The position numbers were made by a program, and so were the translations under genes. DNA of 64,000 nt from SVEL01 sp017381055 (GTDB lineage Bacteria; Bacillota; Clostridia; Lachnospirales; Lachnospiraceae): assembly GCA_036307185.1 (NCBI GenBank), contig JAXJYC010000071.1:1-64000 (forward strand). The letters are read 5' to 3'. Position 1 is the first letter of the stretch. Each line of letters starts with the position of its first letter. Shown here in pieces: positions 34,842 to 41,616 of this stretch. A model generated the notes under the pieces. That model did not search any database, was not told the origin of the DNA, and saw only the letters and a program-made list of their open reading frames with translations.

Positions 34842-35249
34842 ATGACTGGTGAAAAAACAATTAAGTATAGTAGACAAAGAGAAGCAATTGTAAATTTTCT
34901 AAAGGATAGAAAGGATCATCCCACTGCTGATTTTATATATCGCAATATTAGAGAGGAATATCCTAATATAAGTTTGGGAACAGTATATAGAAACCTAGCT
35001 TTATTGGAAGAGTTAGGTATGGTAATGAAGATATCCTGCAATGATGGAAATGAGCATTATGATCCAAATGTAGAACCACATTACCACTTTATATGTAGAG
35101 GCTGTGGGGCGGTTTCTGATATAGAAATGGATAATATTGATTTCATAAATACATTAGCAGAGAAGAATTTTAATGGAAAGATATATGGTCATAATGCTTA
35201 TTTTTACGGGCTTTGTGAGGAATGTAATAAAAATGATAATAATTCCTAA
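34842..35249 (+). CDS. perR: Fur-family regulator, PerR type
   Basis: The 135-residue protein has an N-terminal winged helix with YRNLALLEELGMV and a C-terminal dimer domain. Metal ligands are visible: HYDPNVEPHYHFICRGCG (His cluster and CxxC zinc site, about residues 67-84) and the second CxxC near the end (LCEECNK). The matched operators at 34805 and 35291 and the rubrerythrin next to it indicate peroxide sensing rather than iron uptake control. That subtype call is inference from context. Confidence 0.88.
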   Translation: MTGEKTIKYSRQREAIVNFLKDRKDHPTADFIYRNIREEYPNISLGTVYRNLALLEELGMVMKISCNDGNEHYDPNVEPHYHFICRGCGAVSDIEMDNIDFINTLAEKNFNGKIYGHNAYFYGLCEECNKNDNNS

Positions 35250-35256
35250 TTTTCTA

Positions 35257-35303
35257 TTGACAGATTTAAAAACGCATGTTATATTAAAAAAGTAATCATT
35301 ACT
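35257..35303 (+). promoter_or_regulatory. Rubrerythrin promoter with PerR/Fur-type operator
   Basis: TTGACA (35257) and TATATT (35280) are 17 nt apart. The palindrome AGTAATCATTACT (35291-35303) directly follows, identical in core to the perR operator. Confidence 0.85.
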
Positions 35304-35360
35304 GATATTAAAAATAGAAATTAGAAAAAACAAAGAAGAGAGTTTAAGGAGGATTTTATT

Positions 35361-35909
35361 ATGGCAAAATATGTATGTAAGGTATGTGGATATGTTCACG
35401 AAGGAGAGATGGCACCAGAGGCTTGTCCAGTATGTAAGGCACCAGCTGAGAAGTTCGAAGTAATGGCTGAAGAAAAGGTATGGGCTGCAGAGCACGTAGT
35501 AGGTGTAGCTCAGGCTCCAGAAGTATCAGAGGATATTAGAGAAGACTTAAGAGCAAACTTCATGGGTGAGTGTACAGAGGTAGGTATGTACTTAGCAATG
35601 GCTAGAGTAGCTCATAGAGAAGGTTACCCAGAGATCGGCTTATATTATGAAAAGGCAGCATGGGAAGAGGCAGAGCATGCAGCTAAGTTTGCAGAATTAC
35701 TTGGTGAAGTTATCACAGATAGTACAAAGGAAAACCTTAAGTTAAGAGTAGATGCAGAGAATGGTGCAACAGCAGGTAAGTTTGACCTTGCACTTAGAGC
35801 AAAGCAGGCTAATCTTGATGCAATCCATGACACAGTGCATGAAATGGCTCGCGACGAAGCTAGACATGGAAAAGCATTTGAGGGACTTCTTAACAGATAC
35901 TTTGGTTAA
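35361..35909 (+). CDS. rbr: Reverse rubrerythrin (NADH-linked peroxide reductase)
   Basis: The 182-residue protein has a rubredoxin-like domain first (CKVCGY and CPVCK, about residues 6-26) and then a ferritin-like diiron domain. Glu/His ligands lie in EVGMYLAMARVAHREGYPEI, EEAEHAAKF and RDEARHGKAF. Canonical rubrerythrins have the opposite order; this reverse form is the major oxygen/peroxide-protection protein of some clostridia. The PerR-like operator in its promoter and the adjacent perR support a peroxide role. Confidence 0.93.
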   Translation: MAKYVCKVCGYVHEGEMAPEACPVCKAPAEKFEVMAEEKVWAAEHVVGVAQAPEVSEDIREDLRANFMGECTEVGMYLAMARVAHREGYPEIGLYYEKAAWEEAEHAAKFAELLGEVITDSTKENLKLRVDAENGATAGKFDLALRAKQANLDAIHDTVHEMARDEARHGKAFEGLLNRYFG

Positions 35910-35936
35910 AGAAGAGTTTGAAAATAAACAGAACGA

Positions 35937-35969
35937 TAAAACCCACGAGTTATTTCTCGTGGGTTTTAT
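35937..35969 (+). terminator. Intrinsic terminator of the rubrerythrin gene
   Basis: AAAACCCACGAG and CTCGTGGGTTTT flank a short loop and end in TATT. It can also act on the minus strand for the gene ending at 35986. Confidence 0.85.
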
Positions 35970-35985
35970 TATAGAATTTTTTTAC

Positions 35986-36414
35986 TTAAAAAAAGTTATA
36001 TAATGGAAATACGAATATCAATAATAGTATATAAAGAATCGCTCCAATGGCTCCACATGTGATTCCCGCTGTAGCCATGCCACTTTTTGAACCTTGTTTG
36101 AATGCAACAATACCAAAAACGATACCTAAAATACCTAGAATAATTCCAAATATAAAGAACGAGCAAATACCACATACTAGAGCAGCAATTGCAAATCCCT
36201 GTCCAGGTTTGGATGTTGATGTTGGTTGTGACTGATAATTCTGTTCCCATGGTGACTGTTGAGTCTGATAATTTTGTGCCCATGGTGATTGCTGAGATTG
36301 ATAATCAGTTGACCAAGGTGTTGACTGGTTTGGTGTACTTTCTAAAGGTGTACCACAATTGTTACAAAAATTTGATCCGTCTGCTGAATTTGCTCCGCAA
36401 CGATTACATATCAT
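35986..36414 (-). CDS. Zinc-ribbon / DUF4190 small membrane protein
   Basis: The 142-residue protein starts with a zinc ribbon (CNRCG and CNNCG, residues 3-21). A Gln/Ser/Tyr-rich linker (about 25-68) follows, with three related units of the form Q-S-P/T-P-W-x-x-x-Y-Q-S/T-Q. It ends with two membrane helices of the DUF4190 type (about 75-140) rich in Gly/Ile. It is the last gene of a minus-strand set that may start at the ECF-like promoter at 37797. Function unknown. Confidence 0.75.
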   Translation of the reverse strand: MICNRCGANSADGSNFCNNCGTPLESTPNQSTPWSTDYQSQQSPWAQNYQTQQSPWEQNYQSQPTSTSKPGQGFAIAALVCGICSFFIFGIILGILGIVFGIVAFKQGSKSGMATAGITCGAIGAILYILLLIFVFPLYNFF

Positions 36415-36477
36415 AAGTAATCCCCCTTTGAATTTAGATTACGTTAAGTATATGTAAAACATATAGGATTGTCAATA

Positions 36478-37152
36478 TTAGCAATAATACTTAACGTAAT
36501 TTATTTCATCTGCAAGTTGATCTAATTCATTCTGTTGTTGTGCTAATTCATATAAAATTCTATCCTGATTACTTTCTACGCGATTTCTGTGACAATCAGT
36601 TTCATATGCTTGGATTAATTCCTTGATTGTATCTGCGCGTCCGTTTTCGGCATAGTCAATCATATTACCTAACACAGTAGTTGTATGATATTTTGCGCCT
36701 AGTCCAGGAAGTGCGGATAAACCTTCGTGAGTTTTTGCAGAAATTACAGGACGATATCTGTTGTCTATTTCTTTTTCTTCGGCAATAAGTACTGTGTGTC
36801 TAGATTTATACCAATTGGTATGTGGTAGTACGCGCTTTATTAGCTTCTGAGCGATAATAAGCACTCCAAATGAAATATAGAAAAGTACTGAAAATAATCT
36901 GTGTAAATATGGCTGACTTTCATATGGCAAACCGCTTATATAATTAGTGTCAGCAATTACAAAAAATATAGCAATTATTATAAATATAGGAATGCTAACT
37001 AGCAATCTCTGCCAGATTTTTGTTTCGCCTAAGTCTTCTATTTTGTGATTAACAATATTTTTTTCTTGTTTATATGCACGACAAATACTTTCCTTTTCAT
37101 GTGCTATTTCGTAAGCGCTGTTTAATCCTCTTAATAAACTTAATTTATCCAT
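36478..37152 (-). CDS. Two-helix membrane protein of unknown function
   Basis: The 224-residue protein has a charged N-terminal segment (about residues 1-48) and two membrane helices (about 49-67 and 85-104). A cytosolic helical region (about 110-224) is rich in Glu/Gln/Asp and coiled-coil-like at the end (ELAQQQNELDQLADEINYVK). It lies 34 bp after the gene at 37187-37699, so the two probably form an operon read from promoter A. I recognise no family. Confidence 0.65.
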   Translation of the reverse strand: MDKLSLLRGLNSAYEIAHEKESICRAYKQEKNIVNHKIEDLGETKIWQRLLVSIPIFIIIAIFFVIADTNYISGLPYESQPYLHRLFSVLFYISFGVLIIAQKLIKRVLPHTNWYKSRHTVLIAEEKEIDNRYRPVISAKTHEGLSALPGLGAKYHTTTVLGNMIDYAENGRADTIKELIQAYETDCHRNRVESNQDRILYELAQQQNELDQLADEINYVKYYC

Positions 37153-37186
37153 ATGTGTAGTCTCCTTTTACTTTATTATTAAATAT

Positions 37187-37699
37187 TTATTCATTGGTGA
37201 TAGTGTTTTCTACAGGTTTCTTAAATCTTTCTATTATGCACATAACATTTACTCTGATTGTATAGAACATTTTGCTTATATGTCCTTTTGATGGGTGAGG
37301 TGGATTCTCTAATAATTCCGCAAGCTTTGGAGATAAACCGCCACGTTTTACAGCAAGTCTAAATGCTCTAGTTTCCATCTTGCAGTATTTGATAATGTAG
37401 TTATAGAAATTAGCTTCTGCTGTCATACCTGCAGCAGATATATTGTTTCCAGCGTTATAGTTGCATAATGTATAGATGTAATCTGATTCATTTCCTAAGA
37501 GACGGTTTCTCTTTTCGATAGCCTTAAGTGCCTTCTTTCTATAGATAGCGCTAGTAATCTTTGCAGCTGGAAGAACAGCTGATGCAAAATCATTCATAAC
37601 TGAATCGCCGAAAGATTCTGTTCTAGTGTTTCTGTATACCTTTGTTACATGGATTGTTGAAATGTTTCTGTTTCCACCGTTTGCATTTAATAAACTCAT
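37187..37699 (-). CDS. Unknown protein, first gene after ECF-like promoter A
   Basis: The 170-residue protein is basic and helical, with no signal peptide or clear membrane segment. Stretches include AIYRKKALKAIEKRNRLLG (about residues 51-69) and an AAGMTAEANFYNYIIKYCK region. TAGGAGG precedes the ATG. The 39-bp ECF-like promoter ends 60 bp upstream of the start. I do not recognise the family; the context suggests a role in the envelope regulon. Confidence 0.6.
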   Translation of the reverse strand: MSLLNANGGNRNISTIHVTKVYRNTRTESFGDSVMNDFASAVLPAAKITSAIYRKKALKAIEKRNRLLGNESDYIYTLCNYNAGNNISAAGMTAEANFYNYIIKYCKMETRAFRLAVKRGGLSPKLAELLENPPHPSKGHISKMFYTIRVNVMCIIERFKKPVENTITNE

Positions 37700-37758
37700 A
37701 ATTTATTCCTCCTAATGTTTAAAAATTTTTTTGCGGCTTATTTGCCTTTTATTATGTG

Positions 37759-37797
37759 TTCTACTTAAATAACACATGAGATTTGAGTTAGGTTTTA
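37759..37797 (-). promoter_or_regulatory. ECF-type promoter A
   Basis: On the minus strand, TAAAACCTAA, then 12 nt, then GTGTT and ATTTAAGTAGAA. Three other sites in the window (38691-38729, 41489-41527, 58054-58092) have the same blocks at identical spacing. AACC to GTGTT distance fits extracytoplasmic-function sigma promoters. The gene at 37187-37699 starts 60 bp downstream. Confidence 0.8.
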
Positions 37798-37904
37798 TTT
37801 TTTTTAACATTTTTTAAAATATTTTCTAGTAGCCGTTTTTTTAGTTCTGTTGGTATGGTTGTTTGTTCTTCCTCTCTTTTTAAAATTTCTTTAAGTGTAA
37901 TCAT
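37788..37904 (-). CDS. Small 38-residue protein whose stop codon lies in promoter A
   Basis: ATG 37904 has GGAGG six nt upstream (GGAGGCATATATG). It encodes 38 residues: MITLKEILKREEEQT, then TIPTELKKRLLENILKNVKK. The peptide is a charged amphipathic helix with no membrane segment. It lies 47 bp after the lipoprotein gene on the same strand. Its TAA is part of the -35 block of promoter A. It could be a real small protein or a chance frame. Confidence 0.45.
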   Translation of the reverse strand: MITLKEILKREEEQTTIPTELKKRLLENILKNVKKNKT

Positions 37905-37951
37905 ATATGCCTCCCTTCGCTTTTTAGGGAATAAGCCTTTATGCTTGTGTT

Positions 37952-38623
37952 TTATTGTATTATTTCAATAGATGCTATAGCTTGCATAGCAGAATTATAA
38001 GCTTCCTCATAAATAGCTGGATCAACAGTGGCATAAGCGATTATAAAGAATTCTACATGATAGCCGTCTATCCACATATGATATTTTTTTGCATATGTGC
38101 TGCTATCTGAAGGTGCTTCTCGATAGAATTCATATCCTTTATATTTCCCTATTTGAACTTCTGAAACACGAGTTGGCATGTTAGGACCATCATTTCTAAG
38201 GTCAAGATTTTCTTTTAAAAATTCTGTAAATTCGACTTCTGTGCATGTATTGTCAGTGGCTACATAATTGCAGTTGTAACCAAATTCTACGAAAGAAGTC
38301 TGGTCTTGCCCGTTATTGTAACGATATCTGTCTACTTTTAAATCAGAACTACTATATGTCCAATTTTCTGCTAATGGAATTGTAATTCGGTTATATAGAT
38401 CTATTTTTGGGTTTGTATTTTCTTGGGCTTTGATAATGATTTTTTCACCTAATTCCGTATTGGCATTAATATCGGATAAATATTGTATTAAATCGAATTT
38501 GCCTTCATCTTCTGTTGTATTGACAGAGGCTGTGGCTGGCTTCTTTGGATTTGCGTCATTGCCGCATGCAGTTGTTAAAACCATTGTGATAACTGTTGAT
38601 AAAATGATAAATTTTCTTTTCAT
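37952..38623 (-). CDS. Lipoprotein divergent from the first tethered sigma factor
   Basis: The 223-residue protein has a type II signal peptide with the lipobox LTTAC (about residues 16-20) and an acidic linker. A mixed alpha/beta outer domain (about 45-223) includes IGKYKGYEFYREAP and YHMWIDGYHVEFFIIAYAT. Such a fold resembles PsbP/MOG1-like surface domains, but I cannot claim a family. AAGGAGG precedes the start. ECF-like promoter B ends 68 bp upstream, in the spacer shared with the sigma gene. Confidence 0.75.
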   Translation of the reverse strand: MKRKFIILSTVITMVLTTACGNDANPKKPATASVNTTEDEGKFDLIQYLSDINANTELGEKIIIKAQENTNPKIDLYNRITIPLAENWTYSSSDLKVDRYRYNNGQDQTSFVEFGYNCNYVATDNTCTEVEFTEFLKENLDLRNDGPNMPTRVSEVQIGKYKGYEFYREAPSDSSTYAKKYHMWIDGYHVEFFIIAYATVDPAIYEEAYNSAMQAIASIEIIQ

Positions 38624-38690
38624 AAAGTCCTCCTTTGCACTGTATTATCAGTGTCTTATTCTTTTTGTGGCTCATTGGCCTTTTTTGTTG

Positions 38691-38729
38691 TTCTACTTAT
38701 ATAACACATGAGATTTGGATTAGGTTTTA
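38691..38729 (-). promoter_or_regulatory. ECF-type promoter B
   Basis: On the minus strand, TAAAACCTAA, 12 nt, then GTGTT and ATATAAGTAGAA. It drives the lipoprotein gene at 37952-38623 and faces away from the sigma gene at 38837. Confidence 0.8.
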
Positions 38730-38759
38730 TAAAAATAAAAAAATAAAAATTTTTTTTAT

Positions 38760-38788
38760 TTGCAAAAATGTATGGCTTAATCTATAAT
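38760..38788 (+). promoter_or_regulatory. SigmaA-type promoter of the first tethered sigma gene
   Basis: TTGCAA and TATAAT are spaced 17 nt, 48 bp before ATG 38837. Confidence 0.65.
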
Positions 38789-38836
38789 GATTCTTAGGAA
38801 ATGATTCGTAAAAAACTACATATTGAGGAGGAAATT

Positions 38837-40246
38837 ATGATTACGGAAGACATAATTAAAGAAGCGCAGGCTGGTAATAGCCATGCGTTTGAGACAATTT
38901 ACAATGAAACTGTTAAAACTGCATACTACGTAGCTAAAAGAATACTTTTAGATGAAGATGCAACAGAAGATGTATTGCAAGAAGCATACATAGCTGTTTA
39001 TAAAAACCTTACAGAGTACAAAACAGGGAATTTGCAGGGATGGATAGACACTATAGTTGCTAATAGAGCAAAGAATTATCTTCGTAGAAAGAATCCAATA
39101 TTCTTTTCTGAAATGGAGACAGAAGAAAATCCAGTTGTAGAATTTGAAGAGGAAAAGATTGAGTTTAGACCTGATGAAAAGGTTGATTATAACGAGACTC
39201 AGAGATTGATATTAGAAATAGTAGATAATTTATCTCCAGAGCAACGTATATCGGTTATGTTATTTTATTTTGAAGAAAAGAGTATAAAAGAGATTGCTGA
39301 AATATGTGAATGTTCTGAGAATACAGTAAAAAGCCGACTTAATTATGCGAGAAAGAAGATAAAGGAGGATGTTCTCGAATTAGAGAAGAAGGGAACAAAG
39401 CTTTACAGCATTTCTATTATTCCATTTATTATCTGGATGCTTTCAGAAAAAGCCAAAGCATGCGAGGTTCCAAAAGCGACTACTGCAAAGGTTTTATCTG
39501 GTGTAAATGCAACAGCGAATACAGTCGCAAATACAGCTGGCAATGTAGCTGTTGGCGAGGCGGCAAAAGCGGTAGCAGGTAAAGTGGGTATGACTATTGG
39601 GGCTAAGATAGTTGTAGGTGTAGTGGCGGCAACAGTAGCTGTAGGTGCTATAATAGGCGGAGTAGCTATATTTGGCAATAATGATGGTCAAGTAGATAAT
39701 GAAAGTACTACAAAACAACTTGTTGAAATTGAAACCACTATGGAAGAGGTTACTGTAGAAACAACTACGAAGGAAACAACTACACAGGAAACAACTACAG
39801 AAGAAGTTACTACTGAGGAGCCTACAACTGTGGTTTATGCGGATTGGATTGATACATTGTATTCACAAATGGTTGGCTTGGATTTTGATTCTGTAGTAGC
39901 GACTATATCGAAAGAAGATTTTGCAGAGCAATGTGCTATGTATGAGACAACTGGTGTAAGTAGTGCATATGAAAATCAGTGTTATAGACTTCCGGTTAGT
40001 ACTGGTGGTCAAATAGGAATTGTTAAAATTGATTCGGAAATTACTATTTTTGTGTGTCCTAATGACAGTGATGAACATGAGTGGCATCGTGGAGGATTTG
40101 AATATCTCGGGTATGGTGACATAGTTGTAGAATATTCTGAGGAAGGAATTATAACATGTGATGGAGTACATGTTGAGAGTTCTAATCCTGGACGAAGTTC
40201 TTTTGATATGGAACCAGGTGATATTTACACTGTTTGGAGTATATAA
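38837..40246 (+). CDS. ECF-type sigma factor with C-terminal membrane anchor and outer domain (paralogue 1)
   Basis: The protein is 469 residues from ATG 38837 (GAGGAGG 5 nt upstream). Sigma region 2 spans about 5-85 (DATEDVLQEAYIAVYKNL, then GNLQGWIDTIVANRAKNYLR). Region 4 spans about 125-182 (LSPEQRISVMLFYFEEKSIK and CSENTVKSRLNYARKKIKED). Instead of ending there, it continues with an Ala/Val/Asn/Thr stretch and a Gly/Ala/Val membrane helix (about 245-278). A Thr/Glu-rich linker (about 285-330) and a C-terminal domain of about 135 residues follow. The predicted topology is sigma domains inside and the last 180 residues outside. Paralogue 2 at 41617 shares the sigma part closely and differs outside. 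Confidence 0.85.
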   Translation: MITEDIIKEAQAGNSHAFETIYNETVKTAYYVAKRILLDEDATEDVLQEAYIAVYKNLTEYKTGNLQGWIDTIVANRAKNYLRRKNPIFFSEMETEENPVVEFEEEKIEFRPDEKVDYNETQRLILEIVDNLSPEQRISVMLFYFEEKSIKEIAEICECSENTVKSRLNYARKKIKEDVLELEKKGTKLYSISIIPFIIWMLSEKAKACEVPKATTAKVLSGVNATANTVANTAGNVAVGEAAKAVAGKVGMTIGAKIVVGVVAATVAVGAIIGGVAIFGNNDGQVDNESTTKQLVEIETTMEEVTVETTTKETTTQETTTEEVTTEEPTTVVYADWIDTLYSQMVGLDFDSVVATISKEDFAEQCAMYETTGVSSAYENQCYRLPVSTGGQIGIVKIDSEITIFVCPNDSDEHEWHRGGFEYLGYGDIVVEYSEEGIITCDGVHVESSNPGRSSFDMEPGDIYTVWSI

Positions 40247-40264
40247 GATTGTTAATTAAATACG

Positions 40265-40296
40265 AGCGGCAGAGTTTAAAACTCTGCCGCTTAATT
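40265..40296 (+). terminator. Intrinsic terminator after sigma paralogue 1
   Basis: AGCGGCAGAGTTT and AAACTCTGCCGCT form a near-perfect stem, followed by TAATTGTTT. Confidence 0.75.
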
Positions 40297-40325
40297 GTTT
40301 AATATGTAGAAGTTCACCTCTTATC

Positions 40326-40649
40326 TTAATCAAAGGAGATAAGAGTATTGCCTCTGTACCTTAATGTGCCTTTTTCGTTTACCTTGTATCCGTCATATGA
40401 AAATTCAGATACCTTAAATGATTTTTTCTTTCCGTTTATGGAAAAAACGATTACGTAATTTGTGTTTTTTCCTGTTGGAGAGTATTTTGAGAAGGTCTCA
40501 AATTTGTTTTTGTTGATAACCTGTGCGGCTACCGATTTGATAGGAGCCCATTTTCTCCTATAAAGGCTTATAGATATTGCTATCATAGGAGAAATACATA
40601 ATAGAATCATAGCAATATTTAAAATAAGTTCCTTAGTTTCTTCAGACAT
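40326..40649 (-). CDS. DUF2500-like small membrane protein
   Basis: The 107-residue protein has one N-terminal membrane helix (about residues 8-28). A beta-rich domain with YVIVFSINGKKKSFKVSEF and the KGTLRYRGNTLISF end matches the DUF2500 pattern. No function is established for the family. AAAGGAGG precedes the start. It follows the decayed lipoprotein on the same strand by 48 bp. Confidence 0.7.
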   Translation of the reverse strand: MSEETKELILNIAMILLCISPMIAISISLYRRKWAPIKSVAAQVINKNKFETFSKYSPTGKNTNYVIVFSINGKKKSFKVSEFSYDGYKVNEKGTLRYRGNTLISFD

Positions 40650-40697
40650 GCCCGTGTCCTCCTTTTATCATATTTTATGTTATTATATCATATTTAT

Positions 40698-41455
40698 TTA
40701 GTTTGAAAATACTATACATGTAATCTGTCTGATTTTTAATCCTGTACCATCAGGATCGTAGTAGAAGTGTACAGTGCTTGCCTTTGTGAAATTAAGATTT
40801 CTAAGAAGGTCAAGCTTTTCAAAGGTATTGAAAAATTCTTCTGCTCTGACAATATAGTATGTGCCATTATTTTCGTAATAGCCGCTATTCTCAAGCTTTT
40901 GGGTGGATGTGCCTTGGATGGCGCCAGTAGCTAAGCATACAGCGTATTTGTATTTTAATGCGCCGAGAGCTGTATAGCTTTTGCCTTATCAAAATCGCTC
41001 ATTCCTTTAGTAATTATTTTGTTAATAATTTCCTGGGCAAGCTTCTTTTCTTCTGATGAACTAGAGTTAGAATTAGTTTGAGTTAATTTGCTAATGTCTT
41101 TCTCTCCTACAGCATTTCTGCCACTTGATTTAGAGCTGGTGCTAGAGTTATTGTTTTTTTGATTAGTAGAGTTGCTGTTGGTGTTACCATTTGTATTATT
41201 GACTTCGGCTGAGTTGGTAGTTTCTGTATTATTTTCAATGGTATTTTCGGCAGTGGTAGTTTCATCAGTGTTATCTGCAGTAATGTCTGATGAAGAAGTA
41301 TTCTTGTTTTCGTTTATGTCTTTTGTGGTTGTCGATTCGGTACTATTTGTTGGTGATTCAGTAGTGATGTTATTCTTTTTACTTTCCTTTCCACAGGCTG
41401 TTACTAATAAAGAAAAGATTAAAATTGTAGTGATTATAGAAATTCGTTTTTTCAT
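40698..41455 (-). pseudogene. Frameshifted lipoprotein related to the transglutaminase lipoproteins
   Basis: The intact part (41455 down to 40955, 166 residues) has a lipobox (SLLVTAC), a long Thr/Asn/Ser/Glu linker, and then EEKKLAQEIINKIITKGMSD and FDKAKAI. This matches the start of the transglutaminase domain in the proteins at 58140 and 60472 (for example GMSDFDKVKAINDYM). After KAI the frame runs into a stop within five codons. In another frame the sequence resumes as TALGALKYKYAVC, the next conserved piece of those proteins. That frame continues about 75 codons (to YYDPDGTGLKIRQI and stop at 40698) with no matching transglutaminase remainder. So about 25 codons were lost with a frameshift, and the rest was replaced or deleted. 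ECF-like promoter C is still intact upstream. Confidence 0.75.
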
Positions 41456-41488
41456 ATTTGTACCTCCGTTAATTTGATTTTTTATTGC

Positions 41489-41527
41489 TTCTACTTATAC
41501 AACACCTGTAAAAAGAATTAGGTTTTA
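41489..41527 (-). promoter_or_regulatory. ECF-type promoter C
   Basis: On the minus strand, TAAAACCTAA, 12 nt, then GTGTT and GTATAAGTAGAA. It sits 33 bp before the decayed lipoprotein gene, divergent from sigma paralogue 2. Confidence 0.8.
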
Positions 41528-41541
41528 ATAAATTTATTTAA

Positions 41542-41570
41542 TTGTAAATATATTTTTTTAATGTTATAAT
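41542..41570 (+). promoter_or_regulatory. SigmaA-type promoter of the second tethered sigma gene
   Basis: TTGTAA and TATAAT are spaced 17 nt, 46 bp before the start codon. Confidence 0.65.
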
Positions 41571-41616
41571 TTTTTAAAAGATTAAGGTCGTAAATCAATA
41601 TTTCTAGGAGGTAAAA

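Noticed and set aside
39720..39830. Thr/Glu codon repeats that look like a microsatellite
   Set aside because: In frame within the stalk of the tethered sigma factor; explained as a low-complexity protein linker.
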